64,000 nt of DNA from NCBI RefSeq assembly GCF_905220415.1, contig NC_059552.1, positions 2,185,001 to 2,249,000 of the forward strand. Reading direction: 5' to 3'. The first letter of the stretch is position 1, and every line of letters begins with the position of its first letter. This stretch comes from Colias croceus (Eukaryota; Arthropoda; Insecta; Lepidoptera; Pieridae). Positions 34,305 through 46,450 of the stretch are shown piece by piece. Under the pieces are notes generated by a model. The model did no database searches, was not told where the DNA came from, and saw only the letters and a program-made list of their open reading frames with translations. The translations under genes were made by a program, and so were the position numbers.

Positions 34305-36019
34305 GCACTTTCTGGAGCCTACCTATGTTCGGTTGACCTGAACAGTGTACAGGTACACGTACGGTAAGCCTCTCTGGTAGACCGTAGCGTGTATGGGTGT
34401 ATCGCTTACATAACACGCCTCTCGTCCGTGATATACATGTCAAACTAATTGCCTGATGTAACACATTGGTAGCCTTCGCGGTTTTGCGGCTTGATCGCGG
34501 ACAAAGTAATTATTGTGTAATTTATATGTGCTTTATGAGCGCAATGCCACTGACCGTTGCGTTGTGAATAAGGAAAACTTTTTATTTACAATACGGCACA
34601 ACCTTTACGACAATACATATTATATATATCTACCTATACCTATACGATTACATAATATTACGTATAATTTTATATACATGAATAAAATAATATTCGACTA
34701 CCTAACATAAAAATTAAAAATAGCATATTAAAATGTAAATTACTTTTTTGTTACAAAATACGTAAGTATTTAAAATACTTTATAATATACTACATACTAT
34801 AATTATCATTCAATAATTTAAATTTCCTTTCCATTCCGACATTAAAAAAACTGAAATTTTTTGTGTACCTACCTGTATGATTTATTTTAAAAATAAAACG
34901 TATAGGAAGGTATATTTAAATTAAATGCTCTATATTTAAAATGTCTAATAGGTACACTAAATAACGTGTTTCTAAAGTTTGGTCGTACGATAAATTGTTC
35001 CCTAAGGCAACCCCTTTGGGACAAGAGAACGTTTAGCCACACGCAATGTCCTTTATAATCAAGATAGCACAAACGATTCCTATGTAACGTTTAGCAAAAC
35101 GATAATTATTGCAAATCACCGATGAAATTTATTCAAAATCGTGATACGATTTCTATATCGTTACGACAAAGCGTCATAGAGTTTATTGCGTGCGTCATAG
35201 ACCACTCAACACTTCTGGTTTTCAAGATAAGTTATGCGGCGTCTAGAATAAAATAAATAGACCTACATACAGTGCCTTTTATTCCGCTTGTCAGCTATTT
35301 GTACGATGCGCGTTAGCATGCGGTATTAATAGGTCTAGCAATCCAAGGCTGATTAATTACCAGAAAGCATCTGTGTTTTTTAGATAGACACACATTTTTT
35401 AGATTACTGTGAACGAAGGCATTTCATACACTATAAACCACGTCATATAATAGACGGTAAACGGATAGTAATATCTGTAATTGTTGTAAACCAAAATAGT
35501 ACGTCGAGCGGTAATTTTTTAAAAAAGTAGCAATTTAATAAGTCGTTGCAACAAAAGTTACATAAGTAGAAACCGACTGGACACTTAACATATCGCACCT
35601 TCGGTAGAACAAGGGCACAATTACAGTTTTTGCAATTTTACAGGAGAGCCATTTTAAGATATTTGTAGTACTTAATGTGGTCTAGCTATGATAATAATTT
35701 TTTTATGGTTGTTCTGCTTTGTGTGACATAAACTATATACTATATTCTTTTAGGTGTATCGTTTACAAATATTAAAAACTGCTAGTTTTTTTTTAATAAT
35801 ATTTTTTTCTTAAGTAGGTGTACATTTGTGCCCTTGTTCCACCAACAAGAAAATTAATTTGTAAATATGGCCATATCTAAAGCTTTAAGTTAATAATTTT
35901 GGAATGATAATAACGTGTTTTTTTGTATAAATGTTTTATTTTCTTAAACACTTTAGAAAGCCGCAGTACTTTATCACAAAAATAGAGATCAAAACTTACT
36001 AATCAGCCATTACACATCT

Positions 36020-36797
36020 TCAACAATCTGAAACTATTATGTTTCCTAGCAAAATTCTTTGGAATCGCTTTAAAAATTGGAATAATATTATATTAAGATA
36101 ACAGAACAAGAAAGAATCATAATTCAATTCCTTGACATTAAATAATTCCTCCTTTTTCGTGGCATTTTTTATAAGGCTTATGTATTCTGCCGGAGTGCAT
36201 ATTGATATTGGGCCAGCTTTTTTTGCACGTTTTACATTCCAGAATGGACGGCATCGGCTGTTAGCTGGGTCCCCTAATTTATGTATGATCGATTTTATAG
36301 GCAATGTGTTCACAGCAAAATAATACATTCCAAAAACAAATTTGAAAAAGAAAAATAACGAATAAATATCTTACTAATATTATTATTTATTATGTAAACT
36401 CGAAAGTTTTTGAGGATAGATTTGTGGGTGTGAGGGTATGTTTGTTGTATTTTGATTGGCAGTCCTATCGTTTAAATTTCTAAAAAACTAACTTGTTTTT
36501 TTGCTCTTTACAGCAATTATCGGAATAAAATGTTACTTTTAAGACCATGGAGTATAACAAATCTTGGACAGACAAGGGCACAATTGTCTGAACGACTTTG
36601 TCCTCCCAATTTTTAAATCGTAAACTAGGCATAAGTGTGACAGATATGGCCTTGTCGTTCCAGAAATCAAAAACATTATAGGGCATATTTACATAAACGA
36701 CGTTAGCGCTCCAAGTGACAGCTAGATCAGTCCCCGCCGATGGCACAACTAACCAATGAGACTTTGTCTCGCCAAGAGAGAAACAAAATAGCGCCAA
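36020..36797 (-). pseudogene. Decayed transposon protein, DUF7869-like
   Basis: Two minus-strand pieces (36797-36480, then 36328-36020) resemble successive parts of a protein family that is highly repeated in insect genomes. The first piece ends VTFYSDNCC-EQKNK, matching the usual F-SDNC-GQ-NK segment. The second has IKSIIHK, then VKRAKKAGPI and TPAEYISLIKNA, then FNVKELNYDSF. The conserved glycine/histidine segment between HK and the lysine-rich region is damaged, and stops separate the pieces. The family assignment is from memory of these motifs. The copy cannot make a full protein. Confidence 0.6.
36377..36480 (+). mobile_element. Helitron-like 5' fragment inside the DUF7869-type element
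   Basis: AATATTATTATTTATTATGT followed by CGAAAGTTTTTGAGGATAGA resembles the 5' end of the copy at 41399-41607. It separates the two pieces of the decayed reading frame. Confidence 0.45.
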
Positions 36798-36953
36798 AAT
36801 GACAACGCCACTATTTCAATCTGGCTGTTTTTTGTAGGAATTAAACGAATGTCTTTGTCCCTCCAGTTGAAAGGGCCTTTTTAAAGCATTTCTGCATATT
36901 TAAGTCATTTTGGCAATTTATGACAATTATGCCCTTGTTCTACCGAAGGTGCG

Positions 36954-39900
36954 ATATTATTTAGGTATTCTTTATTTGAACAACTGAACCAATCTTGCAC
37001 TGTTCACCCTGTTAAACCCACATAAATAAAAAAGAAGAATACAAAAATACAATTTGAATTAAATCGAGCGCCATCTTTTTATAACCACCTACCTATTTGA
37101 TAACTATTTTTACTACAAAGCTTCAACTAACGCGTACACTTCTTTACTAAACATAGATGGAAAAAGCAACTCCCAGGAAATGAGAAACGAGTACACACTA
37201 TACCTACATACATTCCATCCATAAATGCAGCCTGTTGCAAATCCTTGACTTTGTCTCAGCAATTACGCTCATTTCACGTGCTCTCCTTATGAGAACTAGT
37301 CAATCTACTTCATTCCAACTTTATACTGCATAAAACAAATAAACGTGACTATGCTGTGTATCGTATAAACGCTTTTTTTCATTTGTGCACTAAACAAAAC
37401 TTCCTTGTATCAATTAAATGAATAATAAAACAATATTTTTTTTAAAACAATGACAAGGCAGTTTGCGATTATGTTATAATATTTATTTATTTTAAATCAC
37501 AAACAACATGACTAAGCACAATTTACATTAAGAGATATTATCTGTATTTGTTCTAGTTCCACACGATCGATATTTTTACTTCGTGTTCAGGGACAGTAGA
37601 AAAGACAACTACCTATGCTATATACTTATACTTAATATTTTCTCTAGAATTCAACAAAAACAAAGTTTATTTTTATATTTGACTGGCTGGTTGATGACTA
37701 ATGCAAGCAGAGGAAACATTCCATTCATACTTACTTATACAAATGTACCTTAAAAGCTCTGTCGTGAATTTTAATTTCATAGTTGAAAGCTTGGAAAAAT
37801 ATAAAGGAGTGAATGTTTCGCAGAAGCAATATGTAGCGTATAAGTGCATGTTTGACTCATTTAAATTTAACAGCTCCTTCACAAACACGACGAACCATTT
37901 ATAAAGACATACCTACTAAGTTAAGTACCGACATTGTACAGTTTAAAGAACTTGTGCATAACATGGCTACATTTCTAAACAAATAAAATAACAATAAATG
38001 TTTATTTATCTTTAATTTATGCAATTAACAGGGAGGAAATCATAGAGCATTATTCACGCGTTTAAACACAAAGCAAGTTGCCAATAAATCATAAATATTT
38101 CAAAATAACTTATCATTACTGGGAGGTGTGAACAAACCCATTCTACAACATTATATGCATGTCAATAAATACCTTTTGTTAATTATTCTTTATTTTACAT
38201 TGAAAATGCTTTAGTTGCTTATTGTAATAATGCATTTGTTATACATTTTTGCTTTATTAGAGCCAGCGCGCAAGAGCAACTTTTGTCTCCGCATCTATTT
38301 TGTCTCTCCCATCAACTCTATGAGGAGTTGCGTCGCTACGTGCGCGCACTTTCATACTAGCCCATAGGTGGGAGAGACAAAATAGTTGCGGAGACAAAAG
38401 TTGCTCTTGCGCGCTAGCTCTTAGAGCTATTTTGTCTCGCTCGCTAGCTTTCTTTATACATCGTTTTTTGATGTAAATTTAAATTTGCAAGGACGGACGA
38501 ATGACGATAATATGCCTTATTGTATTATTTGCTTTAAAAGAACCAGTTTGGTGTTATTTTTTTAACTTTACCTTATCACGTCCACTGGTCCACATACCAG
38601 CTACATATATTTAATCGTACATATAAATAACTATAAATAAATGACGGTTTATTCCCTAGCAATTGCATCATACATCTCAAGTAAGGAAACTTCTCGCAAA
38701 TAAGGGTAACTAATCATAACAAGAAACGTCATTAATGTTTAATTAATGTCTTTGCAGCGTTTGTATGCGAATTTATCACCTTGTAAATCATTTCTGCAAT
38801 TCAAATAAAAGGTAATATTTGTTATTCTATGATATATCAGAAACTAGTGACTTGTATTGAAGAACTTTTCCTATAGGTACACACAAATGACAAAAGAACG
38901 GCAACACAGTAATCGCTTTCATAACTGGTTATCTCGTAATTTTGCAATAACTAACTAATTAGGCCACTGACCCAAATCATCTAACATTCTAGATCTCAAT
39001 TGATATTAACTCCGATTATGCAGCAAATACAATACACAATTTGCTGCTTTACAGTTCATAACATCAATCGCTTTTTATCCGAAATATTGCATCGAAATAC
39101 GACATACATGCGCGGTGCGCCTGTCCATACTTTATTGTATAATCCCACGAAATGCAGTGTAAAACCGAAAGTGGGCACATAAGTAACGTTTAAATATCTT
39201 TATAATTTGACACACTTCGTTCTCGTTCGACTTAAACGTTCTTGACCTTACGATAGCTGCGAGCTCTTATCGAGTTCACTGTGCCAATTTTAATCATTTA
39301 CTTGCCCGAGTTTTGCGTGTACGTATGTTTGCCTATTGTTTCTGCCAAATGAAAAATAAAAGATTCTTGAGTTAACCAAAAATGTAGTTTCTAATAGATC
39401 ATATGAAAGTTACGTTAATATCTACTTATTACATATCATAGAAATTACCATGTTCCTTATAGACTAGATGAAAAATATTAACCCAACAAAGCCGAATAGG
39501 TAAGAATAATTTAAACATAGCAAAGTATGCCGGTACTATTGAATTCATCATACAATAAAAAACCTATCATTTAGCTTGTGGCTCGGATTTGAGAACCTAA
39601 ATCATCTGGGACAATCGGAGAAAGCAGTTTCTCTATGCCTACGCCTACACTGCGACATAGTGAAAGGCATAACGCCTACGATGTTAATACAATCTTGCTA
39701 ATTGCTGAATTAGCGCTTATTATTCAAACAATAGAGCTGAATCAGAGGAAAAGTTAGGTCGGAATGTTATGGTCATAGCAGAAACGTATACCCACTAAAA
39801 TAAAATTTAAATACACATAACTAAACGACGTATACAATTTTAACAATTGATATTAGGTATACAGATAACAACAATTAAGTAATAACGTATTACTTTCTCA

Positions 39901-40104
39901 CAAACTCAAACTAAAATAAAACATCATACATTAAACAAACAGCTTGATGTGATAAATTTAGAAATAGTTACATCATGTCCATCTTGACAGCAAGAATCTC
40001 GAAGCATGATGCTCTCGTCTCTACGCATTAACTAATTACAACATGACTTTATACACTATACCTACTATGTATCTCTATGTCTAACTATAGTAGCCGGGCG
40101 CAGG
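36954..40104. other. AT-rich stretch with one MITE
   Basis: Only the MITE at 38260-38420 is recognisable. Overlapping sense and antisense frames at 37673-37904 have no known relatives and look like chance. Confidence 0.4.
38260..38420. mobile_element. PIF/Harbinger-like MITE, 161 bp, TSD TTA
   Basis: The arms of about 52 bp differ at only three or so positions: GAGCCAGCGCGCAAGAGCAA on the left, GAGCTAGCGCGCAAGAGCAA on the right (read inward), then ACTTTTGTCTCCGC. TTA flanks both sides (38257-38259, 38421-38423). Sequence just outside the right end (GAGCTATTTTGTCTCGC) resembles the arm again, so the MITE may have inserted beside or into a relative. Confidence 0.85.
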
Positions 40105-40245
40105 CGATTAGAATAGAATGGAATAGAAAACACTTTATTGTACAATGCGCACAAAAACAAAATTTACAGAAACAATATGTAACTTAAAATAAATGTACAA
40201 TTTGGCGGCCTTATCGCTTAAAAGCGATTTCTTCCTTGGGAAAAA
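40105..40245 (-). repeat. LINE 3'-end fragment
   Basis: On the minus strand it reads GAAATCGCTTTTAAGCGATA, AGGCCGCC, TGTACAATAAAGTGTTTTCT and a (TATTC)n-like tail. This is a well-known lepidopteran LINE 3' region with its poly-A signal. Confidence 0.7.
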
Positions 40246-40411
40246 AAAAATAATCAGTAAAAAGGTTGAAAGGATTAGGATTAGGGTGAAATTTAGTGCT
40301 ATTTTTATGAAAATGAAGAAAAGAAAAGATTTGAATAGAATAGAATTGTCATATTTGGTGCAGTTGTTCTGTGTTTATGCGGCACGTTACATTTCGGCGA
40401 TTCATTTTTAA

Positions 40412-40530
40412 CCGTCTTCAAAAAAAAGAGGAGGTTATCAATTCGGCCGGTATGTTTTTTTTTTATGTAGGTATGTACACCGATTACTCCGAGGTTTCTG
40501 AACCGATTGTGGTCCCACATTTCTAAGATG
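40412..40530 (+). repeat. Dispersed lepidopteran repeat
   Basis: ACCGTCTTCAAAAAAAAGAG, GAGGTTATCAATTCGGCCGG and CCGATTACTCCGAGGTTTCT are recognisable parts of a common moth/butterfly repeat. I could not assign it to a class. Confidence 0.55.
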
Positions 40531-41398
40531 CTTAAAAATATTCAAAAGTAGATATCCATTCCAAATTTAAAGTTTTAGCTTCACCATTTTAAACAATATT
40601 ATGCTTAAAAACATTGCATATCGGGTCAGAAAATGGGAAAATTGAAGACGCAGATAGACCTTGAGCTATAAATATATCGAATGCACTTTTTGCTCGCACG
40701 AGAGCGAGTATGAATTTCCATTTTTGTATACGTGCAACTGCGTCTTCACATCTCAAAAACTATTAACCGTAACCGCTTCACTTATCCATTTAATTAGTGA
40801 ATGCATATACATATTTCTACCAGACAGCATATAATTACGGTAATTGTTAACTGTCAACAAAACTGCAGTTACCGAACTTGTATAAGAATGTTCGATTGTT
40901 TCAACAAATTTTGTTAGTTTCACAAGACCATCTTTTTTTCGTCTTAGATTCCAATGAAAATTGTCTGTTCTTAAATCACATTATCAGTGTGTTTAGAGTC
41001 ACATTATCAGTATGTTCTATTATCATGGTAATACATAGCTTTATATCAGTATTAGCATGTTCTATTATTTTTTACCATCCTACCAATCTTTATATTACAA
41101 AAACTCACCTTAGCTCCATCACTCACAAAACGACACTGAAATATCTTCAATATCGAGTGTAATATCGTCAAATGTGAATAAATTTTAAATTTCCTTTTCC
41201 TTAAACGCGCCAGCTCGATTATGTGCTCTCGTTGTTTTGAATCAAATTTGAATGGCAAATAATATGAATGGCAAATACAAATACATAGTTACATATTTGT
41301 ATTTTTTCCTTTATTATGTTTGATCTTGTTTTATTTTTCAGGATTTCTTTCCTCAAGAATTTAAAATGATCGTAACCTACTAAATTATACATGACGAG
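40531..41398. other. Non-coding stretch
   Basis: A 10-bp inverted pair, GAAGACGCAG near 40644 and CTGCGTCTTC near 40738, may bound a small degenerate element. Frames at 40878-41258 are simple AT-rich sequence. Confidence 0.35.
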
Positions 41399-41607
41399 CT
41401 AGCATTCCGCCCGCGGCTTCGCCCGCGTTTAAAAAAACCCGCATAGTTCCCGTTCCTGTGGGATTTCCGGGATATACATATATGTTTATCCAAGTTACCC
41501 TCTATATATGTATACTAAATTTCAATGTAATCTTCAGTAGTATTTGCGTGAAAGAGTGAGTAGGTACATCCATCCTCACAAACTTTCGCATTTATTATAA
41601 GTATTAC
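41399..41607 (-). mobile_element. Helitron-like repeat
   Basis: It ends in CTAG at 41399-41402 on the minus strand beside GCGGGCGAAGCCGCGGGCGG and GGGAACTATGCGGGTTT. The 5' end is near 41607, with ATAATAAATGCGAAAGTTTG. Confidence 0.75.
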
Positions 41608-41993
41608 ATTTCCCAACGTGTAGAATCAACAAAGCTAAAAACAGTGTAATATTTATGGCTATTAAAATATTATATAATATTAAATAATACATCATTTATT
41701 TTGATAAGGGTTAATACCAAGGTACAAATAAAGAGCTTTTTGTAGCGGTGGTATTTTAATTTCTTTTTTTCAATAAAAAAACGCTTATTGTGACATGACT
41801 GTAATAGTTAGAGATATGCTGCCGCTGATTTTTTGTAGACAATGGTGTGTTCTAAAAAAATGTAGTATATCATTTTGTTCTATCATCAACAGTTTTCGCA
41901 GCGCACGCGATGTAAGGTAGTTTTTTGATATTTTTTTCACACCTTGGATTACGTTATCGTAATTTTAGTAAGGATGCCTATTTTTTTTGAAAA

Positions 41994-42143
41994 TGAAATA
42001 TAGCCTATGTCACTCAGAAATGATGTAGCTTTCCAACAGTGAAAGAATTTTTCAAATCTGCCAAGTAGTTTCGGAGCCTATTCAATTCATACAAACAAAC
42101 AAACAAAAAATCAAACCTTTCCTCTTTATAATATTTGTATAGA
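41994..42143 (-). mobile_element. Helitron-like repeat, TCTATACAAATATT family, 3'-truncated
   Basis: From TCTATACAAATATTATAAAG (42143) to about 41994 it matches the copy at 18013-18240 almost base for base, then breaks off into unrelated sequence before the CTAG end. Confidence 0.75.
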
Positions 42144-42163
42144 TGTATAGATGTATAGATGAG
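42138..42163. repeat. Tandem TGTATAGA repeat
   Basis: Three copies of TGTATAGA lie at the 5' edge of the neighbouring Helitron-like repeat, probably slippage or repeated insertion at the same target. Confidence 0.7.
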
Positions 42164-42283
42164 TGTGACAATTTGTATTGAAATTCTGCCTCCATTACAA
42201 AAGAAGCGTATTTATTATTTTAATTATCCGATCAGATATATGACCATTAATAACATTGGCAATGTTCAAAATTTCCGGTACAT

Positions 42284-42365
42284 AAACTCAAACTCAAACT
42301 CAAACATTCATTTATTCAATTAGACTACTATTTAGTAGCACTTTCGAATCGTCATTACATAAGTA
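42284..42365 (-). repeat. LINE 3'-end fragment
   Basis: Read on the minus strand: TGACGATTCGAAAGTGCTAC, GTCTAATTGAATAAATGAAT and a (GTTTGA)n tail of about four units. It belongs to the same family as 23996-24147. Confidence 0.7.
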
Positions 42366-42708
42366 TTTTTAACATTTACCATTTAATTAAAACCATCAGA
42401 CGTCATAAAATGAAAAGCAATTTGTAGGTGTAATGATGGCAAAAATTATGAGCCTTGACATTTACATATACGCCATTACAACGATATATTATACAAAAGG
42501 TAATATAATATACAAAAGGTAAATATGGTGTATTACTATACAGATGTGGAAGTAAATAGTCAGACATTCATCACCATTGAGCGGTAATTTATCACTTCTC
42601 AATACTATTTTGGGTTATTGGCGAAACAGATGAATGACACCGTCTGTCAATGAACTGGGTCAAACTGAATTGGACGTGAAAATAAGGATACCTCATTATA
42701 TTATAATA

Positions 42709-42882
42709 CTAGCCGCTCATCCCGGCTTTACCTGGGCTGACCCAGGATTAACACGAAATAAAATATACGCTATGTTACTTCCAAATAATATAGTGAAATA
42801 ATAATTAAAATCGGTCCAGCACTTTCGGAGCCTATTCAATACAAACAAACAAAATCTTTCACCTTTAGAATATTCGCGTAGA
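42709..42882 (-). mobile_element. Diverged Helitron-like repeat
   Basis: The minus-strand start is TCTACGCGAATATTCTAAAG at 42882 and the end is CTAG at 42709-42712. The body has ATAGGCTCCGAAAGTGCTGG. Confidence 0.7.
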
Positions 42883-43680
42883 TTGTCTATTGCCTTATAG
42901 CCTCGATTATTCCGTATTATATGTAAGTTTAAATATATAGTATGTAGGTACGTATATAATCTAAATATTTTTAATGGAAATGAGTAATGGTCTGTGTGCC
43001 TTAATTGCTGGCAGCTGGGCAGATGCATTTCACATCTGCACAGTGCACACAAGATATGACTAACCAATGCAAAACCACAGGCGAATTTATTATACTGAAT
43101 CTTATGATAAACATAAACAGAGAAAATAAATATCAGTTTATCTAATTAAGTTAGATAAGTAAATCTATCAAGTTTTTGGTTCTATTAACTTTAAAACTAT
43201 AAGTATTTCAACGAAGGAAGAAATATTAAGAACAAGAATAAACTTATCTAAATCCAAAACAAATAGCCAGTCCTAACCTTGTTTTCGTACTATAACATAT
43301 TAGGTAGGTGATGGTACATATAACCTCCCGATCACTCGATCGAAGAATACAGAAGGGAAATCAAATTCGCACGCGACATTTCCGTACAAAATTATGCATT
43401 TACTTAAGAAATGTCTGATCAATTTGCTAATACACGAACGGCTATTAACTAGCAGTGTGCAATAAATAATAAATAATCTATGGGAGGAAGTAACACAGCA
43501 AGGTTTGAATACTAAGACGCGCGGAAGACGCAACGTCCGTGTTTGTGGTGTCATTGTCCTAATTGAGGTTAACTTCCTAGAGTGATGTATTTCAAAAGAA
43601 CACTTGGTAAATTGATGGCTACAATTATTCACCGGAAACTATGAGCATTGCGATTATTACGAGACCTAATAAGCTCTATT

Positions 43681-43786
43681 CACGATATAGGCAATCTAAC
43701 TACAAGTCATGTAAAACTTATTCTCAGTCATGTAAATTCTAATCAGTCACGATATAGGCAATCTAACTACAAGTCATGTAAAACTT
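43681..43786. repeat. Direct repeat, 39 bp x 2, period 67 bp
   Basis: CACGATATAGGCAATCTAAC and the following 19 bases are identical at 43681-43719 and 43748-43786. The spacer also repeats CAGTCATGTAAA in shorter form. Confidence 0.85.
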
Positions 43787-44083
43787 CAACTGCTCATATC
43801 AAATAATTAAAATAATAAATGCTCTTCTTTCGGGAAGGACTGATGGCAATTTAATACAGGAAATAGATTTTTTCTCCCTTTATTTATTCTTAATTTTTTC
43901 TCATAAGAGTCTTAGTTTATTGGTATTCGAGATCCGAACAATTTTCCATTTAAACATTCTTTTTTATGAAAGTTGCATCCTCGAATGACATTGGCCTTTT
44001 TAAAAGCACCTGGAATTCAAAAGGTTAATAAAAGGCAAGCTTATAATTGAAAACTACATACTTTTTAATCCTTTGACTGACCG

Positions 44084-44333
44084 GTTGGCTTTGTTGGTAG
44101 TGGCCCTGCCTTCCAAGTCAGGTCGTGAGTTCGATTCCCACCCGGGGCAAATATTTGTGTGATGAACATAGATGTTTGCTCTGTGTCTGGGTGTTAATTA
44201 TCCATATAAGTTTTTATTTTAAATTATATATGTATGTTTATCAGCTATCTGGTTTCCATAACATAAGCGAAGGCTTAGTGTGGAATCAGATCGTGCCGTG
44301 TGTGAGAATTGTCCTGAAATATTTATCATTTAT
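44084..44333 (+). mobile_element. tRNA-derived SINE
   Basis: An A box TGGCTTTGTTGG (44086-44097) and a B box AGTTCGATTCC (44128-44138) are correctly spaced in a tRNA-like head. The body follows with GATGAACATAGATGTTTGCT and CGAAGGCTTAGTGTGGAATC, and the tail ends in ATTTATTGATTAAAAAA. The head lacks a clean acceptor stem, so it is not a tRNA gene. Confidence 0.78.
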
Positions 44334-44905
44334 TGATTAAAAAATGTATAACTAGAAAATTCTCACACAGCAAGTACACAACATAAGTGCCTAATAGGTA
44401 TTTACTATTTATGTAAGTAAGAATAGGATATGCGGGTTACCTTGCGAGATGACAAGTAACATATTTTTGCATTTACATATCAATACGTATAATATGCAAC
44501 CTTTAATCGATTATATTAATCATTGTCGATTGGTAACCTTATACATTTTCAATTAATGAGTTTATATATACCTACATTGTATGTACATGCGTTACTTTGT
44601 ATGTAATATTATCCCTCTTCCTATTTTTTCATCACATACTTAGGTACCAATTCTTAAACATGACAAAAATCTTCAATCTTAACAAATGTACCTTTATTTA
44701 GAGCAAGCAACCTATAAAACATTTATGTTTTTTCTTTATAAACAATGAATATTTAATTAGAGATTAAAAAATAAAAAAAAGCATTACAATAAATCCACAA
44801 TAAAATCAAATACTGGTTGTAAATTGCTTATCAAATATGTTAAAAGGTTTTAAGTTACTATATATAAAATACAACTTTCAAGATAAGAGTAGGTATGCAT
44901 TTAAA

Positions 44906-45129
44906 TCTACACTAATATTATAAAGAAGAAAACTTTGTTTGTTTGTTTGTTTGATTGTAATGAATAGGCTCATAAACTACAGGACCGATTTTAAAAATTC
45001 TTTCACCATTCGAAAGCTCCATTATCCACGAGTAATATAGGATAGGTTTTATCCCGGTAATTCCACGGGACCGGGAACTATGCGAGTTTTTCTTTGAAAC
45101 CGCGAGCGGAGCCGCCGGCGGAAAGCTAG
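44906..45129 (+). mobile_element. Helitron-like repeat
   Basis: It starts TCTACACTAATATTATAAAG and ends GGCGGAAAGCTAG before T. The middle (CACCATTCGAAAGCTCCATT, ATCCACGAGTAATATAGG) matches the TCTATACAAATATT family. Confidence 0.8.
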
Positions 45130-45520
45130 TATTTAATAAGTACGACCTGTGATGCCCAAAATTACACGTAGGTATTCTAAAAATAAATTAAATAATATAA
45201 TAAACTCTCGATCAGACCTAAAAAGAAATCAATCAGAAATAACCGCTATATCCATTAGTAACACTCTAACTACAAAAATGTGGTTGATAGAAAAATCTAG
45301 AAATAGTAGATAAAAAGTTTTGTACAATACAAGTGACTACCGTACTTCTAAGAATACCTGAATCACAGCGGTTATAACAACATACCTATTTCCTTTTTTC
45401 AATTCCAAAAAATCTCTATCACCCACTTTAAACGCTATTAGTCAATTGATAAATCAAGACTTGATATTATCAATACTGAGGAAAAATATATTTGTTGCAG
45501 TGCAAGCAGTGAGTGTGACC

Positions 45521-45815
45521 ACAGAACTATATGTTCTTAAAGAGGTTAGAAAGGCATTTAAAAATTTTAAGGCGGGGCAGAAGCGCCAAGGATATGAGCA
45601 CTGCTCACATCATCATCATGCGTATGATTCGTTCCATTTTAAATCGCGTGATCGCGCGGCGCTATGATTGGCTAGATTTGAAATTGCAAATATGTGCGTA
45701 AGCTTCTTATTTATTAGAGTACAAATGACTTGGCGACACCCACAGGCGACACCGGTTCTTATAGGAACGGCGAATTATTGCCATTCTAAGTTCTAACCTC
45801 TTTTATATGTTCTGT
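45521..45815. mobile_element. MITE, ~295 bp, with 8-10-bp target duplication
   Basis: GAGTGTGACC lies at 45511-45520 and again at 45816-45825. The ends are ACAGAAC...GTTCTGT, continuing inward as AAGAGGTTAGAA on both sides after a 13-bp difference. If the terminal C and G belong to the element, the duplication is 8 bp (AGTGTGAC), as in hAT elements; if not it is 9-10 bp, as in Mutator-like ones. No protein is encoded. Confidence 0.82.
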
Positions 45816-46208
45816 GAGTGTGACCGTAGGTTTAACTGATTATATAATTTACATGTTTGTACATCATACTTAATACATATAGCTAGATAATAAAGAGAAT
45901 TAATAAAAATAAACAAGTTGTATGGCGACATTAGTAACTCTTTGGTTATTCTACCATCTACATGAATAAATATTATTTACCATTTTCCGGATATTATTTA
46001 GAAACCATCATTTCGAGGTCCAATTTAAAATAGAAGGGCATGTGATAGAATTCCTAAATCTGAATTCATTTGGGTGTAATTTGGGACAGATATTATATCT
46101 GTTTCCCCGATCTCGGAATAAAAAAATAAGCGGAAGGTACTAATTATTTAACACCTTTTGTTAAAAAATCTTCAACAAGCAAAGTTCAAGGCATTGTTTA
46201 ATTTCCTA

Positions 46209-46450
46209 TCCATACTCATATTATAAATGCGAAAGTAACTCTGTCTGTCTGTCTGTTACTCAATCACGCCTTAACTACTGAATCAATTTGCATGAAATTT
46301 GGTATAGAGATATTTTGATACCCGAGAAAGGACATAGGCTACTTTTTACCTCGGGAAAGAGGATAGGTTTTATCCCGGAAATCCCAAGGGAACGGGAACT
46401 ATGCGGGTTTTTCTTTGACTGCGCGGGCGAAGCCACGGGTGGAAAGCTAG
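46209..46450 (+). mobile_element. Helitron-like repeat, TCCATACTAATATT family
   Basis: It starts TCCATACTCATATTATAAAT and ends GGTGGAAAGCTAG before T. It is the most complete copy of the family in the window. Confidence 0.85.

Larger units (their letters stand above)
32269..35593. other. AT-rich stretch with a truncated retroinsertion and a MITE
   Basis: Besides the two elements listed, 34305-34510 is GC-richer (TCTCTGGTAGACCGTAGCG, ACGCCTCTCGTCCGTGATAT) and looks like part of a transposon whose ends I could not define. No gene is visible. Confidence 0.4.
35594..36953 (-). mobile_element. TIR transposon (~1.36 kb) with a decayed DUF7869-like reading frame
   Basis: The inverted ends CGCACCTTCGGTAGAACAAG continue to about 29 bp with one change. 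ATAT flanks both sides (35590-35593, 36954-36957) and could be a target duplication or part of the ends. Internal motifs resembling the ends (CCCTTGTTCCACCAAC near 35830; GACAAGGGCACAATTG near 36571) suggest binding sites. A Helitron-like fragment lies near 36377-36480. The coding remnant is on the minus strand. Confidence 0.72.

Noticed and set aside
43300..43632. Minus-strand frame of 110 codons
   Set aside because: No motif, start context or splice support; composition is that of the surrounding non-coding DNA.
44084..44160. Possible tRNA gene
   Set aside because: A and B boxes are present but there is no matching acceptor stem, and the sequence continues into a SINE body with a tail.
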